From Aspidiotus rigidus (Eukaryota; Arthropoda; Insecta; Hemiptera; Diaspididae): DNA of 64,000 nt. Shown in pieces: positions 22,359 to 35,859 of this stretch; positions within the stretch are counted from its first letter, which is position 1, and each line of letters starts with the position of its first letter. The stretch is from the NCBI GenBank assembly GCA_035079385.1, contig JAVHKY010000010.1:1054001-1118000 (forward strand), read 5' to 3'. The translations under genes were made by a program, and so were the position numbers. Below the pieces are notes generated by a model, which saw only the letters and a list, made by a program, of their open reading frames with translations, searched no databases and was not told the DNA's origin.

Positions 22359-22562
22359 CCTTGTTTACACGAGAGGCTGCAAGTAGTGGCGTACTCTTGT
22401 AATCCAAGCTAAGGAAGCCTGATTGAGTCTAGACCAACGTCCAATGGAGACCAGGAAACCTCTGCCAACAGTTAACCAGCCACGCGGCGAGGTGAGTCGC
22501 GGTGATCTGGCGGCTTGGCTATCCCCCGACTTCTGTAGTACAACACTGGCACACACAACGCA
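22359..22562 (+). ncRNA. Possible 7SL (SRP RNA)-like segment
   Basis: An island of balanced base composition. It contains TGGCGTACTCTTGTAATCC, then AAGCTAAGGAAGCCTGA and TTGAGTCTAGACC, close in wording and order to the Alu domain of SRP RNA (UGGCG..UGUAAUCC.AGCUA). The rest does not clearly fold like the S domain from what I can see. It could be a 7SL-derived SINE, a decayed SRP RNA copy or chance. Confidence 0.25.
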
Positions 22563-22902
22563 TCAAGGCTATATGTATAGAATGAATGTGTATCGACAAA
22601 ACCAAAGAATTAAAGCTAATGCGACTGTTGGAGGGCCGGCGCTTAGTGCATCTGTCAAGTAGACGTTCATGTTCAATTGTAAACGATAAGTTATCAAAAA
22701 AATGATAAGAGGGCTGGTTTCTCCCTTGCTGTGTTCAACCAGTTCATTGTTCAACATTATGTTAGAAAAATGTATTGTTTTGGCTTAAACGAATACGTTC
22801 TCGCTGTTCTTGTATTGTTACTCTCCCTTTTGAGTATAGACCGATTCCCCAGTGACGTCACAGTGTTGATAACAGTGAGCGAGAAATAAACCAATATTAC
22901 TA

Positions 22903-22983
22903 TTGAGGAGAGTTCTGGCAGAAGGGCCTCCATCCCATTAGAAATACATTGTGCGGTGGTCCTTCTGTTAGATATGTCCTCAA
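22903..22983. repeat. Shared-loop hairpin 1
   Basis: Imperfect stem TTGAGGA...CAGAAGG / CCTTCTG...TCCTCAA around the loop word TTAGAAATACATTGTG. Confidence 0.55.
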
Positions 22984-23309
22984 TTATTATTGGGCCAATC
23001 ATGATATCAATTTCCATAAGAATATACAAGGAATGATTTGATTACATATACAGATATTCAAAAACGACGGCTTCCTTAACAAAGTTGAATGAGGAACGCA
23101 GGGAAGAGGGAACCTGTTTTATGAGTCAAATGGGATTTGGTATTGAAAATTCAAGGAAACCCAGACCGTCAGATAAAGCTATAGTATAAAGAAGGCCTAG
23201 ACCTATTATAAGCCCAGTATAATATAGTTTGGGAGTCTAAATTTTTCTCAAATCTCGAGCTATATGTGACAGCTTGAGAGTTGAAATTTTTCTAAGTCCC
23301 TCTCATCTC

Positions 23310-23394
23310 ATATGAGGAAGGTTCTGGCAGAAGGGCGTCCGTCCTATAAGAAATACATTGTGCGGACGCCCTTTTGCCAAATACGTCCTCATAT
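23310..23394. repeat. Shared-loop hairpin 2
   Basis: Arms 23,310-23,341 and 23,363-23,394 pair with five mismatches, with inner stem AAGGGCGTCCG/CGGACGCCCTT. The loop contains TATAAGAAATACATTG. Confidence 0.65.
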
Positions 23395-23764
23395 ACAGCT
23401 CGACAGTCGGAATTTTTCGAAGTCCCCCTCCTATCATAATTATATAGCTCGAGAGTTAAAATTTTTCCAAGTTTTTTGTTGGACGGCGGACGGCACACGG
23501 CAAATTTTTAAAAAGCCCCCCCATAAAACAGGTTCCCTGTTAAAACAAGATATTCCTAATGTATTAGAGATCTCTATCTGGAATAGAAGTTCTCTAGAAT
23601 TAAAATAATTATGTGACCTGCAATGAGAAAAGGATGCTTATTGCTCATTGGCGCAGGAACACCATTTCTCTCTGATTGGATACCTAATGTATAAGGCGAC
23701 GTCGCGAACCGACGCAAACACTCACTGGGGGATTGTGTTATCAAGTGCACTTACACAATATTAC

Positions 23765-23849
23765 AATTGAAGCGCTGCGTGGAAAAGGGGCCTCCGTTCC
23801 ATAAGAAATACATTAGACGGAGGCCCCTTTTCCACGCAGCGCTTCAATT
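23765..23849. repeat. Shared-loop hairpin 3, perfect 33-bp stem
   Basis: Arms 23,765-23,797 and 23,817-23,849 are exact reverse complements. The 19-nt loop is TCCATAAGAAATACATTAG. The stem sequence differs from hairpins 1 and 2 outside its GG(C/G)C(C/G)TCCG core. Confidence 0.8.
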
Positions 23850-24549
23850 TGAAGTTCTCTTTTTCAAATAACTTCTTAAAGGGAATTTCTACAAAAAAAT
23901 CATAAGAATGAAAGTGGTAGAGATTAAAATTTTCTTTAATTTGAGACCACTCTCAAATATCTACTTTGTTGAAAATATTTTCTGATTCCGGTTATCATCC
24001 ATAAACAAATGCATTGGACGGAGCCCCCAGTGAGCGTTCGCGACAGTGCCTTATAGACTAAATCGCCGTGACGTCATTCATGAACATTTACTGATAACAG
24101 GAATCGAGAGAATGCGATAGTATACTGTATCAGTTCAAAGTAGGATATCGATTCCCATAAGAATACACAGGGATCATTTCGATCATACGCTCAAATTAAA
24201 AAATTGGAAATAAGTAAGCAATTAACTTACGTGTTTATATTTAGAATCAGGAAGTTCTCATGTCTTTGAAAATGTACCTGCGGTTCTTAACTTATTTCTT
24301 GTTTTCAAATCTGAACGTAAGATCGAAACGTTCCCGTGTATTTCTTATGGAGCATTTTTTTTGTTTTGAACTTACGCGTAAGTTGGGGTAAGTCATTGCG
24401 GAGCAAACATCGCCTTGTTATCAGTGAATGTCCGTGAATGACGTCACGGCGATTTAGTCTATTCTCATGGGATTCTAAAATTGCTGCCCCAAAGCCTGCA
24501 GCAGAGAACAAGCATTCAATCGAAATCAAAGGGGAATCGGTCTATTCTT

Positions 24550-27500
24550 TTTTCGCTATTAGTAGACTATGATAGAAATATAAGTTGATAGTGCGAAAAA
24601 TGTGAGAAGGCATTCTAAACTAATAGATTACAGCCCATAAAACTTTTGAAAAAAAATTGATGAATTAATGGTTAACAATAAGTGAAAGATAGTAACAAAT
24701 GAACCGACTCAAAAGAAAGTTCAGTTCGCAAATTTTGAATTTGCACTCAATGTACACAGAATACTTTGATTGTAATGTGAGGAGAACTGAATGTTGAAAA
24801 ATATTGGGAGTATTCGTAGATGTTGAATCAATAACTTACCGCTTGTACTTAGTAATTGAACTGACGCTTTTACTATGAATTGTGTGTTCTGTGTAAGCTG
24901 AAACTTACTATTTTTCATAGAGTATAAGATATTATGATGATAGAGATCCTGTATCTACATAATCACCAAAATCGACGGTGGTAATATAGGCTATTGTTCA
25001 GATAAGAATTTACGAGAATAATATTGTCCGTCAGGACCGTGCTTCAAAACTCAATAAAAAATTGGTCGCAATTAATGATATCCGTATTGATAACCATCTT
25101 TTGTTAACAGAACATCCTTTTTGATACTCAAGCAAACCAGCAGAGATTGAAACATGAGATGAGAATCAGTGTATTGACAGAATGAATCGGATTGCGATAA
25201 AAGTAAGTTACAATATTTTTTCTTGGAAAATTATTCAAATATAATGAAAGTGAATATGACATAGACACGAGATTTGAGAATTATTTTCTGCAAATAATTC
25301 AAAAGAACTCACCTGACTTTTGTGCTATATAGGCCTATGATAAGTAAAAGAAGAATTTGAAAAAATTTTCTATTATATATTTAGTCCGAAAGTCGGACTT
25401 TTGTATTTTCCCCACCCCCGTACCATATACAGCTCAAAAGTTGATATTTTTTTGATGTCTCCTTGGTCTCAAGTGAGGTTAGGTTGCCGGCCGGCAGGCT
25501 TTGAAATAACCACCCGTAAAATAAGTCCATTGTTAATAGTAAGTCACGTTAGTTTTGAAGGGTAATATTCAATGTTTGTTTCTCAAATAGCTTCATGAAT
25601 TCAAACTGACCAAATATTTGGACAGGTTAATACAAATTGAATTTCAGAAGTACAAAGCGTGATTATCTATTTGATTAGCTCCACACACACACAGACCCAT
25701 CAATCAAACTTTCCAGATCGTTAACAAGCAGGATGATATGTTAATTTCGTTTTGTGTAGCATAGAGATGGTCAAGGTTGTTTCACTGCACTGGGCTAGTC
25801 CGTATAGAATATACTGTTTTATTAGGTACCTACTGCTAGTCTGCTTCTCTGTTTTTTGTAAGTTAGGAAACCATCTTGTATGAACTATCGCAGCTACCCA
25901 TCCAGAGTGGATAGCTGGAAGGACTTTAATGTAAAACTTGGTTTCATTTTGTGCATAGGATATTATTAGTCATGTTAGCGTTTCAATCGCTAATGAAACA
26001 ATGCAGTGCAAACATAGGTGATAAACCAAAATTATTTCTTGTGAGTCAAATAGGTATCCTTTTTTTAGGCAATGGGATTAGAAGCTCAATTCAAGTATTA
26101 TTCAGTTCCGAAATTGATGAGTATCCAAAAAGAGATTGTGAATTTACATCTACTTAAATAGCGTCTGAATGTCTTTAAGATGGTTCAAAAGAAGGGAACA
26201 AGAAGTGATCCAGACGTTTGCAACCCAGCTTGGTGCCATTTTTTTTTTTTAATGAACCATAACTAGAGGAAGGGTTGATTGTTGGAAAGTAGAAAAAGAG
26301 CTACGCTACCGCATTCTCACAAAAGTTCACATTTTTTGTTCGTAGTCGTCAGATTGCGTGAAACAATATCGACAGAATCCCAACAAGACCTCTTGGTTCT
26401 CAATAGAACAATGTACTTATTCGGTCGTTCCGCACGTATCTTTCGTCGAGTATAGAAAAACTACGTTAATTCAAAAGGTCAAGTAGCAAATAATTATGCG
26501 TATTTCATAATATTCATCGGCTAGTGGCTCTTCGGAACACCTATTACGATACCTTAACTGAACGAAATGAACTTCTACTACACATGACGATGTTGTATAA
26601 CGAAAAATTTCTAAATTCATATAATTATTCGAAAAGAGCACGAATGTGTATTATGATACATTATAGGAAGTCGATAATGTATAAGTACATATGTCCACGA
26701 GTATTCAATTACTCGCCTATTACACTTCTTTCTTTTTTTTTTCTTCTTCATCTCCAGCAACTCGATCTGTATTTTCGCACCAATTTCACGTTAGCGCGCT
26801 TTATCGAATCTTCTTACTGAAAATAGCGAGGAGGAAGGGGAGAAAAAGAAAATTACCATACGTTGTAAGCTTATACGTATGCGCACGCGGTTAAGTCTAT
26901 AATGTAATATAAATATATGTACCATAAGTAATAATGCAATTTCTCTGTATTTCATCCGTTTTGCCTTTCGAAAAAACGAAAGTGGATCGACCAGAATATT
27001 ATATTGTTTTGAACCGGTTTCAACGATACGATGTACATCCACGCGGACGAGAGTAAAATTAACGCCGCGCCGTCGATTTTACGCCAAGTTCATGATAAAG
27101 GTGAACGTGCCACGCATTTAATGAAGAAAAAAAGAAAAAAAAATACGTTCTATAAACTTCTCGTCTCGAAATTATTCATTCATCTTTCGTTCTTTTTTTT
27201 CCGAAAAATCTTTAAAACGCGTGCAGTATTTGTATACGAGTGTGTACTAAAGGTGTAATTAGGTTGGTATGAAGATGGTGCGGCACAAAGCGCAGTCGGA
27301 ATTTCACGATCCGAGTTTTAGAATATAATAATATTGCTCGTGCAACCGTATCGGTGTGAGTGAACGGCGCGGCGGTCGAGGGTCACAAGTTTGTGTCCTG
27401 AGACGAGGCTAAGGTTCTGCACGAAAAAGGTAGGAGATTTCAAAAAATGGGGGCACTCGTGTTGCATCTCGTAACATCCTAAAGATAGGCTGATATTCGA

Positions 27501-28060
27501 GTAGATACGTTTAACTTCATCGTTCAACTTCCTCGAAATACGAGAGGAGAAACTGATATTGGTGGGTGGGACGAAAGTATAGAAATCGATGTACCGTGTA
27601 ATTTGAATACGAGAGAAATATTAGAATACCTCGATTTAAATCGGTTTAAGACAGCGTGAACGCGTAACAGTCACAGTCAAAGTTGAAGATCGGAGTACAC
27701 TTTTTTAACAATGTTGTGTTTGAAACTGTTCGCCCAAAAACATTTTCATCTCATTATAATTGAACTCTTACGAGCCACAGAAGTCGTACTAGGGCATATT
27801 CAATTTAGAGGACCTTTGCATCCTGTAGTTGCTTGAAGCACCGGTTAGGTCGGGCAAGTATATTGCTTTAGGGCCTTATGGAGTTATTTCACGAGTATAC
27901 GTGTCACTACTAAGGTTCGCATGGGCATGTGTATCTCATCTCTTTAAAAAGTGCCCTCACTCCTCCTCCAAGGAGAGTCCAAGTCCAGATTCCTGTAATT
28001 TGTATGACTGTTATAGTTGTACGGCCGAAACGGCGTCTTGATATTTTGGAAACTCGATGG
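24550..28060. other. Intergenic stretch
   Basis: No supported gene. Near 25,430-25,560 is a partial copy of the dispersed 'GACTTGGAAAAATTTC' repeat family. From 26,380 to 27,700 the sequence is richer in CpG words and looks less repetitive, possibly regulatory, but I cannot support a function. Confidence 0.35.
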
Positions 28061-28089
28061 GGGGGGGGGTGGAGTTAGTCAATGAGTGA

Positions 28090-28520
28090 TGTCAAATCTG
28101 TCGGTAAAAAGGTTCCATTTAAAAGAAAGATCAGCCTGATTGCTGGCAATCTGGAAACAGGTGTTCAATTTCATTTCAAAAATATCTCGATAAGAAATAT
28201 ATAGAGCGAAATCGCGTTTTGAATTTTGAAAATTTGTGAAATAAGTGGAATAAATTAATAGGTTATGGCTTACACGTGGGTCAACGCCTTCTTTTAAGAA
28301 GAAGACCAGTTCGATCTGTTCAGTAGAAGTTGTTCGCGAATTGCATTTATAGGTATTCAATTTTATGTGAAAAAACTCCCAGTCGCGTTTTGGTATTTCT
28401 CAAAACTGATGGGTTAGTCAGTGGGTGCTGGCTCATCTGTGGGTCAGTAGCTTTCATTTGGAAGAAAGATCAGTTCGGTCCATCTAGTAGAAGTTCTTGG
28501 CAAATTGAATCAAGTTTTAT
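28090..28520. repeat. Degenerate ~165-bp direct repeat
   Basis: AGAAAGATCAG... / AGAAGACCAGTTCG... / AGAAAGATCAGTTCGG..., each later followed in two units by TAGTAGAAGTT-like text, recurs near 28,118, 28,298 and 28,461. Low identity. Confidence 0.35.
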
Positions 28521-29640
28521 CATTTTTTTTCAATATATAGATATGGGAAAAACTCAAGAATGTCTTAAGTGAGGTGGTTGCCGATGCTTGATGGCTCAAC
28601 TGGGGTGCTAAACGAACAAATTTTTAAAAAATGAAGCAAATGGTTCCAAGGAAACGGTCAGACGCGCTGTCATAAAATCATTTTCGAAAGTTTTTCATAT
28701 AGTATATATGAGATTTCATTACAAGGAATTGTGAGACGAGAAAAACTGTTTCTTGAAAGGCTACTCGGAGAAAATCGTCCGCTATTCCGCAAGCATTGCA
28801 TTGATAAAAGTTGAGATCATGAGTTGTTTTAAAGACTTGGGTACATTTTCAAATATGATCATTGATTTGTGAAGGGATGTCTCAGCAAGGACAGGGCCTG
28901 TATTCCACTCTGAGGATTTGAAAAAAATTTTGGAAGAGGGGACTTGGACCTCCGATCGTCTGGAAAGCTAGAATTACTGAGGGAGGGGGAGGAGTGTATG
29001 CTCTGACCCTTCAACTTAATTAGGGACCTTGAAGGAATTTTGGTTTTCGATCTATATGACACTAGAGCAAATTATCAAAGGCAATCATAGTGTTATTGTA
29101 GGAAGCTCTGATCTCAGTTGAGAATCTGGAAAATTTTCAAAAGTGAATGTTGACATCCAAATCATAAGTTCGTGACGTCGTCGCCGCTAATCTTAAGCCA
29201 TCTTTATAGGCTTTTCACAGGTCAGGTTGTTTACATCTCACTGAGGAAAAATTGAAGAATTGAAGCTGTGAAGCATACTGCAAAGATCATTATTTTTCTG
29301 TACATGTTTTGTTTTATCTGAAGTTATTTTGACATCGAGATTAGAATAATTTCAAAAAGAATAGAACTGGAATGAGAATCAAAAAAAAAAAGAAAATCAC
29401 GTCCTCGCCTTGCGGCTTCGATTCTTCCATTTTCCCTCAGCGAAATGAGAAAAATGCAAACGAAGTCGGAAATGTGAAAGCCCTATGGTATGGATGCGGA
29501 ATTAGTTACCCAAACGACCGATAGGTCAAATACGCCTCCAATAGTATTCTTCAGCTCTATGTTAGGCTACACATTCGGCCTAGTTCAGCTTGATATCCAA
29601 TGTCCGGCTATTCGGATCAACCCACTTTGCTTAATTTAGC

Positions 29641-30065
29641 CCAGAATTGCAGAAAAAAAAAAACAAAAAACATATTTTTTTAGTTTAAAACATGTCTTAA
29701 ATGATGGTTTTCAATTCCAAATATTTTAAATCATTCAATTATTGTTTAGGACACATTTTGGGGGTTTTAACTATCGTTTCAAACATCTTTTGAATGTTTT
29801 AAACATTGGTTTTGAACATCGTTTAAAACAACGTTCTAATTTATTTTTGTTTACTTTTATAACCGTGGAAAAATTGTCAAATATTCACTTTTATTTTTTA
29901 TTGAAGAATAATAGGTAATGAGAATATGGAAAAAAACAAGGTTTTCAATATTTTTTAATGTATTGAAAAAAACAGGTTTAAAACACGTTTTAAACATATT
30001 TCCGTTTAAAACACAATTTTGATTTTTTCGTGTGTTTTAAACACGTTTTATACATCGCAACCCTG
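29641..30065. mobile_element. hAT-type MITE rich in GTTTAAAAC words
   Basis: The right end reads ATCGCAACCCTG (complement CAGGGTTGCGAT), the left CCAGAATTGC, a decayed match. Flanks repeat AATTTAGC exactly (29,633-29,640 and 30,066-30,073), an 8-bp target duplication. The interior carries many copies of TTTAAAACA/TGTTTTAAA in both orientations. Confidence 0.6.
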
Positions 30066-30399
30066 AATTTAGCCCTCTTCGACAGTATTCCGGGACAAAC
30101 TTTGTGTAACGCTCTGTGAACAGTTACATAAGCTGCGCTTTTAGCCCACTTTAGCCCCTCCACGCCCTCAACGGTATTTCTAAAATGGTATACTTGTGAG
30201 CCAGCCGAGCTTAGCCTTTCTTCCATCCAATACTACTTCTACCATACAAAGTAGAATGAACGTATCTGCATATCCACGATCTGCGGAAGAGAGATCCTTC
30301 AACTTCAGCAAAAATACCCTTTTTTGTTGATCGTTGATGTGCAGATACGTCCATTCTATTTTGTACGGCAGATCTGTATATTAAACTGAGCGTTCAAAT

Positions 30400-32039
<1,640 letters not shown>

Positions 32040-32040
<1 letters not shown>

Positions 32041-34430
32041 CGTTAATGAACCCGTGAGTTTTTACAGTTTGATCACTGCTTTCTTGTTAAACAATAATTG
32101 CCCAAACCTAAGATTCGCCAATGTGAGTCAATTCTACAGTAAATGGAGGTGTATCTTACATTGAGAAGTAAAAATAGTGGTCATAGATTTTTGAGGTAAT
32201 TTTATCGTTAAATAAGGACTAACATTAGAATTTGATAATCTATACGTTTTACAACCTCCTCTACAGACGGAGGACCTGAGAAGATTTTTTCTTGCAATAG
32301 TTTGACCTGATGATGTGGTAAATTCGAATAGGTTTGCAAAAAGGAGTTTACCTTATTGGATTCGTGCTGCCATTAGTGATATTATAGAAATATATATGTA
32401 TAGGGAAGTGAAGATTTTATAACAACCCCAACGACTTGATGAAAATTTCATCTCTTCGGCGATATACTCAGACGAATTATACCTAACAAACTGAAATAGG
32501 AACCGTTAAAAGGCCTGTTAGCATACATCGTAATGCATTAAAATAATTCACTGGATGTTTATGACTCGTGTGCGCGCGGTATATCATTCGAATACCGGTA
32601 CGAGTCTGATAATGCACCGTATTTTACGTGGCTGACGATTGATGACACACGATGATACCGGAGTTCATCTTTCGCTCTCGCCATCATCGACTCTCCGTAT
32701 CGTATTCGAGTTACGTTTGTACCCATTAATTAGTGCGTCTTCGTCAAAAAGATTTTTTTTTTTTTTATTGCTTTGTACACGCACCGTCTGTATAGATACA
32801 TTATTATCGATATTAAGACGTGGCCCAGCTTCATCGCGTTTCGGTATCGTACAAATAAAGAATGCTCGCATGCAGATACAAGATGCATACTGCACCATTA
32901 TAATATTGAGCCAGGCAACGGTAGCGTACAAAGTATTCTCCCTTTCAAATTGAGCCAACATCGTCGAGTACATCAGGCAAGCGCCGCCGCTTCATTGCGC
33001 GTATACATAAATGACGATAACGAGCAATAACTATCACGATTACCGTGATCGTGAAAATTTTAAACGACGAAAGACCGATTAATTTCTACCTAGCAGACGA
33101 GCGACGTTGATCGTGAAACGTAATGAAATGCGAGTTACAGTCATACGGCGTCGCAAAACATACGACTTATTTGCCATCCATCAACTTAGCCAAACCCGAT
33201 CCAATACTTTTTCCTCTCTATTATTCTATCTAACTAGACCGAATTATTGCTGCTAGGTCGACGTAATTGCGATGCGTAGGCTCCGATATAATTAATTATC
33301 AAATTATTTATTCATCGCGTTGAAACAATGGCGTATGAACGTGAAAAGGTGAAGCGTTAAAGCACGTCTCTTCTTTTCTTAGAAGTTGGCTCATTCTAGA
33401 ATGAGTGTTCTGAAAAGAAAACGAAATTTTTCTATTATATAACGCAATCGCGTGGATCCGATATCTGTACCAAAGTTGTCGTATTTTCAATAGTCTCCCG
33501 ACTTGAACGGACTAAAAAAACACAGACACTCTCCAAAATCTCCGACGACCTTGACCAAAGAAATGTAGGTCAGTAGTATTGATGAAATGAGAAAGCAGGT
33601 TTTCTAATCGAGGAAACGTTTCCGCCAACATCGGCTATCATCTACAAGCAGCACCGCACACATAGATCGTCTTTACCTTCGAGGGAATAGTTGTTTTTCT
33701 GACGATTGTGGCTAAACAACAACAACTGTAATTACATTATCCAGGAATCAACGAGTTCGAGATGCATCACGTTTTTTTTTTTTTTTTTTTCTTCAAATAT
33801 TAGGTTACGGTAGGTAGATGTGGGTAGAAGTGACTGGTACTCGTACTCTACAGGTCTATGGCTCTTGAAAATTGTGAAAACACGTACAACCGATGCTTAA
33901 TCTGGCACCAATACGATATTATCGATGACCAAGAAGACTTTCCACGCGGAATATGATCCACGTATTAAACGGGTCAGAGCGAAGATTTGCTGCGTGCGTG
34001 CGTGGGAGTGAATTTTGACTTTCGATGACGCGAGATAGACGTATATATCCAAGAATTGAATAAACTACGAACTTCATCAATATATTTATGCTCTTATCTT
34101 TTTGTCCAAACGGTCTAAGAATTGATTGGAAAACGTGAATCACTGAAAAAAATTCGCAGTAGACTTCGAGGAAATTGTTATAATTATTTATCAAAAGCAA
34201 TTGTTTGGTCGAAGTTCCCCTTCCGTTTCGCTCGATGATAAGAAATTTTCAAGTTTCTCTTCTTCTTTATAGAGCTCAGAAAGCTGAACTTCTTCGAGTC
34301 CCTTCTCTCCGTCATATGTATAAAACAGTCGGAATTGTTTCAAGTTTACTCAAAGTCCCGATGAGCGTCGATCGAAATTCAACGTCAAATCGACCTCACG
34401 TCAAAGTTGAAATCTAGGGAGACAGATATA
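32040..34430. other. Intergenic stretch
   Basis: No supported gene. About 32,560-33,300 has CpG-bearing, non-repetitive sequence. ORFs there (up to 104 codons, overlapping on both strands) lack recognisable features. Confidence 0.35.
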
Positions 34431-35230
34431 GTCCAAATATAGTCTCAAGTGGTTGAACTGGGAAAATTTAGATGAGTGGTAGCCGACTAAACAATCTCAG
34501 ATGTGCGTATGATGTGGCACTGATTGCCGAAAATTAGGAGGAATTAAACAGAATGGGATGAATCTGCAAAAGTAGGACTAAAACTAAACATCAAAAAGAC
34601 GAAAGTAATGCACAATGATAGCGAGAACCTAATTAAAATTGGCGACCAGGAAATAGAAAACGTAACGAAATTTGTGTACCTGGGACAGGCAATACAATTA
34701 TTGAAAGAGAACCGAAGATGTGAAATAAAACGACGAAAAAGGTTGTCATAGGCAGCCTTCGTAAATTAAGATGCATAAAATTGTGCAACCGCAAGATACC
34801 AGTTGAACTCAGTTCCAAGGTGATGAACCAGTGCATCCTACCAGTAATGTCGTATGAAGCGGAAACATGGACCTTTACAAAAGGGAATATGGGATCACTA
34901 CAGGTTGCCCAACGCGCCATGGAAAGAAATATGCTCGGAAAATCATTGAAAGACCGAATAAAAAACACGGAAATAAGGAACATAACCAAAGTATTGTAAA
35001 TAGCAAAGAAGGAAGTGGAGATATGCTGGACATGTGGTGGGAAGTGATCCAGAAAAATAAAGTCGAAAATTGCTGCAATGGCGACCGTACGAATATAGGA
35101 GAAGAAGAGGAAAATCGCCTATGAAGTGGATGGACGACACAGCCGAAATCGTTTATTCAACACACTTTTTTGTACAAAAGAATACTTAGAGACGTAGAAT
35201 GGGGTCTACATGTATAGTATGACCTTGTAT
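34430..35230 (+). pseudogene. RTE-like LINE reverse transcriptase fragment
   Basis: Across several frames: SRLNNLRCAYDVALIAE (decayed FADD box), KVGLKLNIKKTKVM, FVYLGQAI, then an open stretch CNRKIPVELSSKVMNQCIL, PVMSYEAETWT, QVAQRAMERNMLG and IKNTEIRNITKV. This order is characteristic of the RT C-terminal half in RTE/BovB-type LINEs. Stops and frameshifts show it is inactive. Confidence 0.8.
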
Positions 35231-35859
35231 GATATGGCCGTACTTATAATCAAAAACACCATGTTCACCTTTTGGTGTATTCTAGAAATCGCCACTAGCG
35301 CTCCTACTAGATTCTAAATACAGAAAGCAGCGCGGAGCAAACACAAAAGTGGTTGCGTCCCAGGCTATGGTGCTGCTCACAAGACGTGTTGGGAACTATT
35401 GATAGACTTCGATACTACCGATAGTTTGAAAAACTATTGATAGTTTGGAAATATTTTTCCTTTTCTTATCGAAATCACATAATTGGTGCGAATCAAATGA
35501 CAAGTGAAAATTAAAGAATCAATAATTTGCACCTGTTCAATGAATTAAGATCAGTAAGGCGGTGCCTCACTGCCTGAGCAACGATTTTTTATGATTTTTT
35601 CTAGTATCATCTGGTACGTGGTAACTGAGATGCTTTCCTTGACAGGCTTTTTAAAAAAAAATCACGATCAAGAGAAAGGTATCTATCTTACGTGTAGTAT
35701 AGGTACTTTTCCCTTGAACGGCATTTTACATCTATAGTATCGATAGTCTTAAGAAAAGTACATCAGAAAAAGTTTTGGGACTAAACTATCGACTACCACC
35801 CAACACTATTTTTTACACTACACAAAAAAAAATCCTGAAATCTGCGAGTTCAAGCTACC

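Larger units (their letters stand above)
22834..24546. repeat. Nested inverted-repeat region
   Basis: Outer arms: ATAGACCGATTCCCC near 22,836-22,850 and its complement at about 24,530-24,546. Inner arms: 24,053-24,100 and 24,417-24,463 are near-perfect inverted repeats of about 47 bp around CGCCGTGACGTCATTCA. Inside are three separate short hairpins listed below. No ORF of interest. Probably a cluster of foldback or MITE insertions. Confidence 0.55.

Noticed and set aside
22903..23849. CRISPR-like array
   Set aside because: Repeated loop words with palindromes are irregularly spaced and few, and this is a eukaryotic genome; they are hairpin elements.
29641..30065. Cluster of GTTTAAAAC words as CRISPR repeats
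   Set aside because: Irregular spacing, both orientations, inside a hAT-type MITE.
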